NCBI RefSeq assembly: GCF_044755465.1
Contig: NZ_JBIVRB010000004.1
Location: 62,001-126,000, forward strand
Origin: Peterkaempfera sp044755465
GTDB taxonomy: Bacteria; Actinomycetota; Actinomycetes; Streptomycetales; Streptomycetaceae
Direction of reading: 5' to 3'
Length of the DNA: 64,000 bases
In this document: positions 1 through 8,066 of the stretch, one piece after another
Numbering within the stretch: the first letter of the stretch is position 1
How the letters are laid out: each line of letters begins with the position of its first letter
Translations under genes and position numbers: made by a program
Notes under the pieces: generated by a model
Databases searched by the model: none
What the model was told of the DNA's origin: nothing
What the model saw: only the letters and a program-made list of their open reading frames with translations

Positions 1-879
1 GACGGCGGTGAGCAGGGCCCAGCCGGCGGCGACGGCCCAGGTCCAGAGGGGGATCGGCGGGTAGGAGTCGAGCAGGGCGCCACGGATGAGTTCGAGGTAG
101 ACGGCGCCGGGGTTGAGCTTCAGCAGCAGGGCGACCGGGGTCGGGGCGTGCCGGGTGACGGTGTCGATGCTGTACATCACGCCGCAGCTGTACATCCAGG
201 TGCGCATCACGAACGGGACCACCTCGCCCAGGTCGCGCACGGTGGCGACGACCCGGGCGAGGACCAGGGCCAGGCCGACGTTGAAGAGGGTCTGCAGGGC
301 CAGGGCGGGGATCGCCAGCAGCCAGGCGGTGGTGAGCGGTTCGCCGGTGGCGAGCACGATCACGCCGACCACCAGCAGCGACATCACCAGCTGCTCCAGC
401 TGCACCAGCACCGCCGCCAGCGGCAGGCAGGCCCGGGGGAAGTGGGCGGCGCGGATGAGGTCGAGCCGGTCGGCGACCGACTTGCCGCCGGTGGTGACGG
501 ACTCGCGGGTGTAGGTGAAGACGAAGATGCCGATGCAGAGGAACGAGATGTAGTTGCCGGTGCCGGTGTTGTGCTTCTGCTGGAGCAGCAGTCCGAAGAT
601 CAGGTAGTAGACGGCGATGTTGAGGACCGGGGTGAGCACCTTCCACAGCTGGCCGAGCCGGGCGTCCCCGTACATGGTGGAGAGCCGTGCCTGCGCGTAC
701 GCGGTGGTGAAGTGCCGCCGCCCCCACAGCAGCCGCAGATAGGCGGGCAGCGGCGGCCGGGCGCCCGGCCGGACCAGGCCGTGGCGGGCGGCGAACGCGG
801 CCAGTGCGGCGGGGTCGGCCGGGGCCGGGGTGCCGGAACCGGGGAGGGCGGGGCGGGTCGCGGCGGGGGCTGGGGTCAT
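1..879 (-). CDS. ABC-2 type polysaccharide/teichoic acid export permease (partial)
   Basis: The reading frame starts at ATG 879 and stays open to the window edge (293 codons), so the C-terminus is missing. It looks like the TagG/KpsM/RfbA permease family. A soluble N-terminus of about 60 residues is followed by the hydrophobic segment beginning KVLTPVLNIAVYYLIF, and further membrane spans follow, with a conserved-looking RTWMYSCGVMYS stretch near residue 235. The start overlaps the upstream stop as TGATG, so it is translationally coupled to the sialyltransferase-like gene. Its ATPase partner would be expected further left, outside the window. The likely role is to export the nonulosonic-acid-containing glycan made by its neighbours; that substrate is inferred from context only. 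Confidence 0.85.
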   Translation of the reverse strand, partial: MTPAPAATRPALPGSGTPAPADPAALAAFAARHGLVRPGARPPLPAYLRLLWGRRHFTTAYAQARLSTMYGDARLGQLWKVLTPVLNIAVYYLIFGLLLQQKHNTGTGNYISFLCIGIFVFTYTRESVTTGGKSVADRLDLIRAAHFPRACLPLAAVLVQLEQLVMSLLVVGVIVLATGEPLTTAWLLAIPALALQTLFNVGLALVLARVVATVRDLGEVVPFVMRTWMYSCGVMYSIDTVTRHAPTPVALLLKLNPGAVYLELIRGALLDSYPPIPLWTWAVAAGWALLTAV

Positions 880-2042
880 CAGGCGGTCACCGGGGAGATC
901 GTTTCGAGGCCGTGGCGGCTGCGGGCGGAGGTGCTGACGTCGGTGAGGAAGCTGAGCGAGCGCGCGGAGGCGGTCGGGGTGAGCCAGTCCGCCCGCACCG
1001 GGCAGATCTTCATCCGCACCCCGGTGCCGGCCAGGACCAGCGGCAGGGTGTGCACCACCGTGGACGGGAAGCTCAGCAGGGTGGCGGCGACCGGGCCGCG
1101 CCGGGCCTCGATCTCCAGCGGCAGCCCCGGCCGGACGATCTCGGCGCCGGTGGCGTCCGCGATCCGCCGCAGCTTGTCGGGGTCCTCCCGGCGGTGCGCC
1201 AGATAGCGGCCGACGCCGTGCTCGGCGGCCAGCCGGGTGACCGTGTCCAGATAGCGTTCCGCGGTGACGACGCCGGTCTCCACCAGCGAGCTGCCCAGCA
1301 GGTCGGCGCCGGGCAGCACCGCCGGGGGACCGAAGCGGGCCCGGGTCCAGGCGTACTGGTTGGCGCTGCCGGTGGCCCCCGGCGGCGGGTCGACCGCGAG
1401 CGAGCTGAACAGGTCCAGTCGGCGGCGCGGGCCCGGCCGCAGCAGCCGGGCCGCCCGGACGGCGGCGGCCGGCGGCCGGCCCTCGCGGTGCCAGCGGACC
1501 AGCGGACGGCCGGCGGCGAGCAGGCCGACCAGCTCCACGGTGGCCGTGCCGTCGTCCACCACCACCAGCTCGGCGGCGCGGGAGAGCGGCAGCAGCGCCT
1601 GGACCAGGCCGGAGAAGGGGTCCCCCAGCAGCAGCCGGGGGGCCAGCGCGACCCGGGGCGCCAGTGCGGCCAGCGAGCGGGCCCGGTCCACCCCGGCCAG
1701 CCAGCGGCCGCGCGACCGGGCGGCCGCGGATGCCGCCTGGGCGGGCACGGCGGAAGCGGCCGACACGGCGGAGGCGGCAGACACGGCGGAGGCGGCGGCA
1801 CGCGGGTCGTACGCGGTCACCGGGACGCCCTCGGCGCGGGCCAGCTCGGCCAGCGCGGCCAGCTGGCCCCGGGTGACCGGGTCGCGCGGCTGGAGGACGG
1901 CGACGGAGAGCGGCCCGGGGTCGGCCTGGGCGGCGGCGGGGCGGCCCTCGCCCCGGTCGGGCCGCGACGCGTACCGGTGCGCCCACTCCAGCGCGTTCAG
2001 CAGCTGGGCGGGGCTCTCGACCAGGGCGAGGGTCCGGGTCAC
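879..2042 (-). CDS. putative sialyltransferase-like glycosyltransferase
   Basis: This is a 387-residue protein from GTG 2042, which overlaps the preceding stop as GTGA. The N-terminus (TLALVESPAQLLNALEWAHR) and the paired motifs YLAHRREDPDKL and LLSFPSTVVHTLPLVL resemble the HP-like and S-like motifs of GT52/polysialyltransferase families; VVVDDGTATVEL is a further landmark. Residues about 85-115 are an Ala/Ser/Val-rich repeat arising from an 18-bp DNA repeat near 1745-1800. It lies between the NeuA-NeuB ORF and the export permease, which fits transfer of a CMP-activated nonulosonic acid to a growing polymer. The acceptor and linkage cannot be read from the sequence, and family assignment is by motif only. 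Confidence 0.7.
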   Translation of the reverse strand: MTRTLALVESPAQLLNALEWAHRYASRPDRGEGRPAAAQADPGPLSVAVLQPRDPVTRGQLAALAELARAEGVPVTAYDPRAAASAVSAASAVSAASAVPAQAASAAARSRGRWLAGVDRARSLAALAPRVALAPRLLLGDPFSGLVQALLPLSRAAELVVVDDGTATVELVGLLAAGRPLVRWHREGRPPAAAVRAARLLRPGPRRRLDLFSSLAVDPPPGATGSANQYAWTRARFGPPAVLPGADLLGSSLVETGVVTAERYLDTVTRLAAEHGVGRYLAHRREDPDKLRRIADATGAEIVRPGLPLEIEARRGPVAATLLSFPSTVVHTLPLVLAGTGVRMKICPVRADWLTPTASARSLSFLTDVSTSARSRHGLETISPVTA

Positions 2043-3826
2043 GCGGGGACGACCGCCTCGGCGGCACCCTGCACCCGGCGCAGCTTGCGCATGGCGGCCA
2101 GCTCGCCGTCGTACACCTTCTTGACGCCGTCCCCGAGCGACCGCTCGATCACCCGGATGTCGCGGACCAGCCGCTGGAGGCCGCCCGGCTCCACCGAGGC
2201 GGCCTGGTCGGAGCCCCACATGGCGCGGTCCAGGGTGATGTGCCGCTCGACGAAGACGGCGCCGAGCGCGACCGCCGCCAGGGTGGTCTGCAGGCCGATC
2301 TCGTGGCCGGAGTAGCCGATCGGGATGTTGGGGTACTCGCGCTCCAGGGTGTGCAGCATCCGGAGGTTGAGCTCCTCGGCCGGGGCCGGGTAGGTGCTGG
2401 TGGTGTGGCAGAGCAGGGTGTTCTCGCTGCCCAGCACCTCCACCGCGTGGCGTATCTGGCGCGGGGTGGACATCCCGGTGGACATGATCACGGTGCGGCC
2501 GGTGGCCCGCAGCGCCCGCAGCAGGTCGTCATCGGTGAGGCAGGCGGAGGCGACCTTGTGGGCGGGCAGGTCGAACTGCTCCAGGAAGTCCACCGAGGGC
2601 ACGTCCCACGGCGAGGCGAACCAGTCGATGCCGCGCTTGCGGCAGTGGGTGTCGATGGTGCGGTACTCGGCCTCGCCGAACTCGACGCGGTGCCGGTAGT
2701 CGATGTACGTCATCCGGCCCCACGGGGTGTCGCGCTCGATCTCCCACTGGTCGCGGGGGGTGCAGATCTCCGGGGTGCGCTTCTGGAACTTGACGGCGTC
2801 GCAGCCCGCGTCGGCGGCGGCGTCGATCAGGGCGAGGGCGTTCTCCAGCTCGCCGTTGTGGTTGATGCCGATCTCGCCCACCACGTAGACGGGGCGGCCG
2901 GGCCCCGCCTGGCGGGCGCCGAGGGTGCGGGTGCGGTCGGTGCTCATGGGGGAGGGTGTCCTTTCGACGGTGCTGTGCGGTGCCGCGGGGGCGGCGGGGT
3001 GGGAAGTCCGTACGGTTGCGGGTGCGGGCGGGTCGATCAGCGGGGCCAGCGCGCGGGCGCGGGCCAGGTCGGCGGGCTCGTCGATCTCCAGCAGCCGCGC
3101 CGGGTCGGTACGCACCGGGGTGACGCGGCCGAAGAAGCGGTGCCGGGCGGTACGGAAGCCGCCGACCCGCACGGCGTATCCGGCGCCGGTCTCCAGCAGG
3201 TCCTCCGGCCGGTCCTGCCGGCGCGGCCGGGACCGGCTGTCGTGGTTGACGCCGACGGCGCCGTACGGGCGGTCGGGCAGCGGCGGGACCGGATCGGCGG
3301 CCTGGTCTGCGGCCGGGCCCTCGGCCAGGCTCGCGGCCGGGCTCGCGACTGGGCCCTCGACCGGGCTTTCGACCCGCCACAGGAAGCCGTGGAAGGGCGC
3401 GGCGGTGAAGGCGCTGTCGGCGCCGCCGTCCAGCACCGCCGTGACCAGGCCGCCGACCTCGCCCGCCGTGACGAACGGCGAGGTGCACTGCACCATCACC
3501 GCGACCTCGGCCGGTCCGCCGTGCCGGGCGGCCAGCTCGTCCAGGGCGTGCAGCAGGGCGGCCTCGCTGCTCGCGGTGTCACCGGCGAGCGCGGCCGGGC
3601 GGCGGACCACCTCGGCGCCGGCCGCCACCGCTGCGGCGGCGATGCCGTCGTCGTCGGTGGAGACGGCGACCAGGTCGACGCCGGACGCCGCCAGGCAGGC
3701 CCGCACCGCGCGGACCACCAGCGGTACGCCGCCGACCGGGGCGAGGTTCTTGCCGGGGACGCCCTTGGAGCCGCCGCGCGCCGGGATGACGGCGACGACG
3801 CGGGGGGCCGGGGGACGGGGGGTCAT
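2039..3826 (-). CDS. neuAB: CMP-nonulosonate cytidylyltransferase / nonulosonic acid synthase, single ORF (NeuA-NeuB)
   Basis: This one uninterrupted frame encodes two enzymes. Residues about 1-265 are an acylneuraminate cytidylyltransferase: nucleotide loop IPARGGSKGVPGKN, VQCTSPFVTAGEV, and RQDRPEDLLETGAGYAV. Residues about 294-595 are a sialic acid synthase TIM barrel: GEIGINHNGELENALAL, SGHEIGLQ, ERHITLDRAMWGSDQA. It ends at GVKKVYDGELAAMRKLR and lacks the C-terminal antifreeze-like (SAF) domain of classical NeuB. ATG 3826 has a GGAG 9 nt upstream. The frame is also open to GTG 3943, which overlaps the upstream stop (GTGA) and would add a PHPTRQ triple repeat. An internal ATG at 2947 has AAAGGA 11 nt upstream, so NeuB may also be made separately. 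The NeuA half carries a Pro/Ala-rich insertion. The product could be CMP-Neu5Ac, CMP-Kdn or a related sugar. Confidence 0.88.
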   Translation of the reverse strand: MTPRPPAPRVVAVIPARGGSKGVPGKNLAPVGGVPLVVRAVRACLAASGVDLVAVSTDDDGIAAAAVAAGAEVVRRPAALAGDTASSEAALLHALDELAARHGGPAEVAVMVQCTSPFVTAGEVGGLVTAVLDGGADSAFTAAPFHGFLWRVESPVEGPVASPAASLAEGPAADQAADPVPPLPDRPYGAVGVNHDSRSRPRRQDRPEDLLETGAGYAVRVGGFRTARHRFFGRVTPVRTDPARLLEIDEPADLARARALAPLIDPPAPATVRTSHPAAPAAPHSTVERTPSPMSTDRTRTLGARQAGPGRPVYVVGEIGINHNGELENALALIDAAADAGCDAVKFQKRTPEICTPRDQWEIERDTPWGRMTYIDYRHRVEFGEAEYRTIDTHCRKRGIDWFASPWDVPSVDFLEQFDLPAHKVASACLTDDDLLRALRATGRTVIMSTGMSTPRQIRHAVEVLGSENTLLCHTTSTYPAPAEELNLRMLHTLEREYPNIPIGYSGHEIGLQTTLAAVALGAVFVERHITLDRAMWGSDQAASVEPGGLQRLVRDIRVIERSLGDGVKKVYDGELAAMRKLRRVQGAAEAVVPA

Positions 3827-3850
3827 CTCGGGGTGCTCCGGGGAGTGGGG

Positions 3851-3904
3851 TTGCCTGGTGGGATGGGGTTGCCTGGTGGGATGGGGTTGCCTGGTGGGAT
3901 GGGG
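3851..3904. repeat. tandem repeat, 3 x 18 bp
   Basis: Three perfect copies of an 18-bp unit (TTGCCTGGTGGGATGGGG on the + strand) lie between the upstream glycosyltransferase-like gene and the preferred NeuA start. The unit is a multiple of three, so the alternative GTG 3943 frame stays open and would read PHPTRQ three times. Confidence 0.95.
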
Positions 3905-3939
3905 ATGGTTCGGGGCCTGGGGGTTCGCGGGGCGGCGGG

Positions 3940-5253
3940 TCACAGCCGACCCCAGCGGCGGATCGCCGGGGCGACGTGCTGCACGCCCAGCCGGTAGGCG
4001 CCGCGCGCCCCCTGGGCGAGCGCCCGCCGGACGGCCCGGCGCGGCCCGCTGTCGTCGCCGGGGGTGCGGGCGGCGGTGGGCAGCGGGGTGCCGTCCGGCG
4101 CCAGGCCGTAGCGGGCCAGTACGCCGGGCAGGTAGGCGGGGGCGTTGCCCGGCGTGTAGTACGGGGCGGGCGGCGGCAGCGCGGGCAGCGCGCGCAGTTC
4201 CGCGACCCGCTTGCGCAGCTCCTCGTACGGCGCCGGGTCCAGGACGCCCTGGTCGCGCAGCCAGTCCTGGTCGGCGGTGGGCAGCACTCCGGCGTCCAGC
4301 TGCTCCCAGGAGGTGATGCAGCCGGAGCCGGTGAAGTAGTGGTTGCCCAGCGGCTCGCGCACCCCGGCGTCGCTGAGCACCGCCGTGGGGATGCCGCGCC
4401 GCAGCGACTCCAGCGCGGCGGTGGAGCTGACGGTGACCATCAGGTCGATCCGGTCCAGCAGCTCGCCCATGTTGCCGTACACCAGCTCGCAGTTGACCGG
4501 CAGTGGGCGCCCCAGCCGGGCGGTCAGCCGCTGGTACGGGTGCTCCTCCAGGTGGGTGGTGTGCTCACCCGGGCGGCTGCGCAGTTTCACCAGCACCCGG
4601 CGCTCGGGGTGCAGTTCGGCGTGGCGGGCGCAGCGCTCCAGCAGGTGCAGCCGGGCGTCGCGCGACTCCGGTACCGAGGGCTGGGCGGCGAAGCAGACGG
4701 TGAACGGGCGGTTCTCCGAGGGCCGGTAGCGGTCGTCGGTCCCGGCCAGGAACGGCAGGGCGGCGCGCACCACGCTGCCGGTGTCGACGCCCAGCGGCCC
4801 GTACAGGTCGCGGAAGCGGCGGGCGTCGAAGGCGCTGTTGGCCAGCACCACATCGGCGCCGGCCCGCAGCAGCAGACCGTCCGCCAGCTTCTCGTAGACC
4901 ACCCCGACATAGCCGGTGACCAGCACCGGGCGGCGTTCGCGGCCCTGCCAGGCGCGGCCCAGGCCGTGCAGCAGCGCCTGCACCCCGCCGCCGACCAGGG
5001 CCAGCACCACGACGTCGGCCTCGGCGTCGCCGTGCTCCGGGTCGCCCAGCTCGGCCAGGAAGTCCGCGACCGTGGTCTCCCGCAGCGAGGCGGGCGCCAC
5101 TCCGACCTCGGCCAGCTGGCGCGCGGTGGGGGTGGCCCGGCCGCGCAGCAGCCGTCCGTGCACTTCGGCCCCGCCCGGCGGGCAGAGCTGTCCGGCCAGC
5201 AGGGCGCCCCATTTCCAGCGGGTGTCCGAATCGGCCAGGACGACGATACGCAT
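3940..5253 (-). CDS. putative glycosyltransferase (DUF6716-like)
   Basis: This is a 437-residue protein from ATG 5253, with GGAG 6 nt upstream. It starts MRIVVLADSDTRWKWGALLA, and the first half looks like a Rossmann-type domain (VVVLALVGGGVQALL, VLVTGYVGVVYEKL). The second half contains LVKLRSRPGEHTTH and DLMVTVSSTAALESLRRGIPTAVL. That is the layout of a GT-B donor-binding lobe, in which a Ser-Ser-Thr-Ala turn often contacts the phosphate of the nucleotide donor. The call to the uncharacterised DUF6716 group is from memory of its sequence character. It is first in the leftward operon, and its stop is 4-bp overlapped by the alternative GTG of the next ORF. No membrane segments are evident. 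Confidence 0.65.
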   Translation of the reverse strand: MRIVVLADSDTRWKWGALLAGQLCPPGGAEVHGRLLRGRATPTARQLAEVGVAPASLRETTVADFLAELGDPEHGDAEADVVVLALVGGGVQALLHGLGRAWQGRERRPVLVTGYVGVVYEKLADGLLLRAGADVVLANSAFDARRFRDLYGPLGVDTGSVVRAALPFLAGTDDRYRPSENRPFTVCFAAQPSVPESRDARLHLLERCARHAELHPERRVLVKLRSRPGEHTTHLEEHPYQRLTARLGRPLPVNCELVYGNMGELLDRIDLMVTVSSTAALESLRRGIPTAVLSDAGVREPLGNHYFTGSGCITSWEQLDAGVLPTADQDWLRDQGVLDPAPYEELRKRVAELRALPALPPPAPYYTPGNAPAYLPGVLARYGLAPDGTPLPTAARTPGDDSGPRRAVRRALAQGARGAYRLGVQHVAPAIRRWGRL

Positions 5254-5282
5254 GGATGCTCCGGTTCTCTTCGACCCCGGTG

Positions 5283-5311
5283 AGCATAGGGATTCCACGG
5301 TGGCAGTCGAA
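5283..5311 (-). promoter_or_regulatory. candidate sigma-70-type promoter for the leftward operon
   Basis: On the minus strand TTCGAC (5306-5311) and TATGCT (5283-5288) are separated by 17 bp. The predicted start lies about 24 nt before ATG 5253, leaving room for the GGAG ribosome-binding site. Confidence 0.45.
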
Positions 5312-5416
5312 GGACGCTGCGGGGGCGATCAGCGAAATACGGGATGGCCGCTCGGTGAACGCGCTTGAGGCGGTTATCCGGTATTCCTGAATTCATGGTG
5401 GCCGTCCGCTGCCCGA

Positions 5417-5450
5417 TTGGTGAACATCACTCGAACATCGTACGAACACC
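5417..5450 (-). promoter_or_regulatory. PhoP-box-like operator, three 11-bp direct repeat units
   Basis: The + strand has GAACA at 5422, 5433 and 5444, exactly 11 bp apart. Read on the minus strand these are three units beginning GTTCGTA, GTTCGAG and GTTCACC; the last matches the full 7-nt core of streptomycete PhoP direct repeat units (GTTCACC, 11-nt phasing). The site lies between the divergent operons. Confidence 0.55.
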
Positions 5451-5646
5451 ATGGTCACGGGGGGTACGGGCTTCCGCCGGATGTACGAAGCCCGGTAGAG
5501 TCCGCGACGGACCGGACCGGGCGGGGCGGGCGGTGATCGCGCCGGAACGCGATATGCGGACCCATTCTCGGCGACCCGGAACAATCCCGGGGAATCCGCC
5601 ACGGCCCGGCCGAAGACGCGCCCACGGGCATGCAGGAGCGAATCAC

Positions 5647-6618
5647 GTGAAGCTGTCGGTCATCGTCCCTTTCCACAATGTACGGCCCTATGCGCCGGAC
5701 GCGTTGCGCAGCCTGGCCGCCAATGCCCGGCCGGAGTATGAATTCGTCCTGGTCGACGACTGCTCGACGGACGGCACCCATGAGCTGCTGGCGTCCTGGG
5801 CCACCGGCCGGCCGGGCGTGCGGCTGATCCGGCACGAGCGCAACCTCGGCATCTCCGCGACCCGCAACAGCGGCATGGCCGCCGCCGACGGCCGCTACCT
5901 CACCTTCCTGGACGGCGACGACTGGTACGCCCCCGGCCATCTGGACCGCCTGGTGGCCGCGATCGAGGAGTTCGGCTGCGACTTCGTCCGCACCGACCAC
6001 GTCCGCTCCACCGGCCACCGGCGGGAGATCCACCGGGCGCCCGAGGCCCGCCGGGACGAGGTGCTCGACCCCCGGGACAGCATCCTGCCCGCCGACCGCA
6101 GCACCATGGTCGACTACCCGTACTCCTGGGCCGGGATCTACCACCGGCGGCTGCTGGAGCGCGGCGTGCTCCGCTTCGACGAGGACCTGCGCACCGCCGA
6201 GGACCGGCCCTGGGTGTGGCGGCTGCACCGCTCCGCCGAGTCGTACGCCGTCACCGGTCTGCGCGGCGTCTTCTACCGGCGGGCGGTGGCCACCTCGCTC
6301 ACCCAGATCGGTGACGCCCGGCAGCTGGACTTCGTCCCGGCCTTCGACCTGCTGCTGGCGGAGCTCGCCACCGACCCGGACGCCGAACTGCTGCTGCCCA
6401 AGGCCATCCGCACCTACCTCGCGGTGATCGTGCACCACCGCCGCAACGCCGACCGGCTCCAGCGCGGCGTGGCCCGCACCATGCGGACGCTCTGCGCCGA
6501 CGCGCTGCGCCGGATGCCGCAGCACCACCTGGCGGAGGCGGTCGCCGCGCTGGACCCCGGCCGGGCCGCAGTGGTCCGCCGACTGCGCGGCAGCCTGACC
6601 GCGATGGCCGCCCGATGA
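5647..6618 (+). CDS. family 2 glycosyltransferase
   Basis: This is a 323-residue protein from GTG 5647, with AGGAG 8 nt upstream. The N-terminal GT-A domain is typical of GT2: LSVIVPFHNVRPYAPDALRS, VLVDDCSTDGTHELL, RNLGISATRNSGMAAA and the DxD-type metal site FLDGDDWY (residues 88-94). The frame continues upstream but has no better start. The second half is variable and helical, ending in a basic LRGSLTAMAAR tail, with no membrane span. It is first of three rightward genes, joined to the next by an ATGA overlap. It probably adds a sugar to the backbone or linkage unit of the polymer handled by the locus; donor and acceptor are unknown. Confidence 0.88.
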   Translation: MKLSVIVPFHNVRPYAPDALRSLAANARPEYEFVLVDDCSTDGTHELLASWATGRPGVRLIRHERNLGISATRNSGMAAADGRYLTFLDGDDWYAPGHLDRLVAAIEEFGCDFVRTDHVRSTGHRREIHRAPEARRDEVLDPRDSILPADRSTMVDYPYSWAGIYHRRLLERGVLRFDEDLRTAEDRPWVWRLHRSAESYAVTGLRGVFYRRAVATSLTQIGDARQLDFVPAFDLLLAELATDPDAELLLPKAIRTYLAVIVHHRRNADRLQRGVARTMRTLCADALRRMPQHHLAEAVAALDPGRAAVVRRLRGSLTAMAAR

Positions 6619-8066
6619 CCGCCGCCGGGCCCCCGAAGGAGAGCCGCCCCGCCGTGACCACGACCCCTGCCGGCCCCAGCCCCTCCGGTACGGCGCAGAT
6701 CTTCGCCGCCTCCACCCTGTACGGCGCGGCCACCGTCTGCGCCGCGCTGGACGCCGGGCTGTTCGGGCCGCGCGCCGAGCACCGCCGCACCCTGCTGGTC
6801 TGCAACAACGCCGCCGTCCCCGAACTCGCGGTGCCGCTGGACCGCACCGACTCCTTCGCGGCGCTGCGCGACCGCTTCGACGACGTCCGCTCCTGGAACG
6901 CGGAGATCGAGCCCTACCACCCCAGCGGCTGGGCGCCCCGCGCCGAGGACGCCCCCATCCTCCAGCGGCTGATCCGGCGCTCCTGGGGCCTGGGCGACAC
7001 CCCGGTCGAACTGGCCGTGGAGTCCATCCAGGTCAACCCGGCCCGCGCCATCACCGCCGTCTTCGACGAGGGCCCGGTGCATGTCTACGCCGACGGCCTG
7101 ATGAGCTACGGCCCGACCCGCAACGCCCTGCCGTACCTGCTGCACGGCCGCATCCGCCGACTGCTCCACCTGGACCTGGTGCCCGGTCTGCGGCCGCTGC
7201 TGCTCTCCGAGTACGGCGTACCGGCGCAGACCGTGCCCGCCGACGGCTTCCGCGACGTCCTCGCCGCCGTCGGCCGGACGCTGCCGCCGCCCGAGCTGCC
7301 GCCCGGCCCCGACCCGGCGGGGCCCGGCTGCGCGCTGCTGCTCGGCCAGTACCTCTCCGCGCTCGGCCTGATCAGCGCCGACGAGGAGGAGGAGCTGCAC
7401 GCCCGGATGGTGCGCGGCGCGGTCGCCGCCGGGTTCACCGACATCGTCTTCAAGCCGCACCCCAGCGCCCCGGCCCGGCTCTCCTCCGCCATGGAGAAGG
7501 CCGCCGCCGACGCCGGGGCGTGCCTGCGGGTGCTGGACGCGCCGGTGCTCGCCGAGACCCTGTTCGAGCGGCTGCGCCCGGCGCTGGTGGTCGGCTGCTT
7601 CTCCACCGGGCTGCTCACCGCCGCCGCCCTCTACGGGCTGCCGGTGGCCCGGGTCGGCACCGGGCTGCTGCTGGAGCGGCTGGCGCCGTACGAGAACAGC
7701 AACCGCGTCCCGGTGACCGTGGCGGACGCGCTGCTGCCCGACCTGGAGGCGCCCGACTTCACCCCGGAGCCGCCCGGCCCGGCGCTGGCCGGCGCCGCCG
7801 ACCGGCTGGGCCCGCTGCTCGCCGCGGTCGGCCACTGCATGCAGGCCAAGGCATACCCGCACCTCGCGGCGGAGACCGCCGCCTGGCTGCGGGAGCACTA
7901 CGGCCCGGACACCGCCCGCTACTTCAAGCGGCGGCGGCTCACCGCGCTGGGCCTGCCCGGTGGCCTGCCGGCCGGGCTGCCCACCGGGGCGCGGCTGCTG
8001 AAGAAGTCACCCCTGGTACGCCGGGTGGTGCGCCAGGCACGGGCCCGGAAGGAGCAGAGCCGATGA
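6615..8066 (+). CDS. alpha-2,8-polysialyltransferase family protein
   Basis: The 483 residues start at ATG 6615, overlapping the previous stop (ATGA). GTG 6654 with AAGGAG upstream is an alternative that removes 13 residues of poor conservation. The protein matches the bacterial polysialyltransferase family: QIFAASTLYGAATVCAALDAG at the N-terminus, VYADGLMSYGPTRN in the middle, an HP motif VFKPHPSAP, and an S-type motif GCFSTGLLTAAALYGLPVA before the C-terminus. Such enzymes transfer nonulosonic acids from CMP donors. With NeuA-NeuB across the divergent promoter, this protein and the one at 879-2042 give the locus two candidate nonulosonyltransferases. The basic C-terminal tail may associate with the membrane. 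Confidence 0.82.
   Translation: MTAAGPPKESRPAVTTTPAGPSPSGTAQIFAASTLYGAATVCAALDAGLFGPRAEHRRTLLVCNNAAVPELAVPLDRTDSFAALRDRFDDVRSWNAEIEPYHPSGWAPRAEDAPILQRLIRRSWGLGDTPVELAVESIQVNPARAITAVFDEGPVHVYADGLMSYGPTRNALPYLLHGRIRRLLHLDLVPGLRPLLLSEYGVPAQTVPADGFRDVLAAVGRTLPPPELPPGPDPAGPGCALLLGQYLSALGLISADEEEELHARMVRGAVAAGFTDIVFKPHPSAPARLSSAMEKAAADAGACLRVLDAPVLAETLFERLRPALVVGCFSTGLLTAAALYGLPVARVGTGLLLERLAPYENSNRVPVTVADALLPDLEAPDFTPEPPGPALAGAADRLGPLLAAVGHCMQAKAYPHLAAETAAWLREHYGPDTARYFKRRRLTALGLPGGLPAGLPTGARLLKKSPLVRRVVRQARARKEQSR

Larger units (their letters stand above)
5254..5646. other. divergent intergenic region of the envelope-polymer locus
   Basis: The 393 bp between the two divergent operons contain no convincing gene. 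They hold the leftward promoter (5283-5311) and the PhoP-like repeats (5417-5450). On the + strand TAGAGT at 5493-5498 is a possible -10 for the rightward genes without a clear -35. AGGAG at 5634 serves the GTG start at 5647. Confidence 0.6.

Noticed and set aside
3851..3904. CRISPR-like repeat
   Set aside because: The 18-bp units are directly adjacent with no spacers, so this is a simple tandem repeat.
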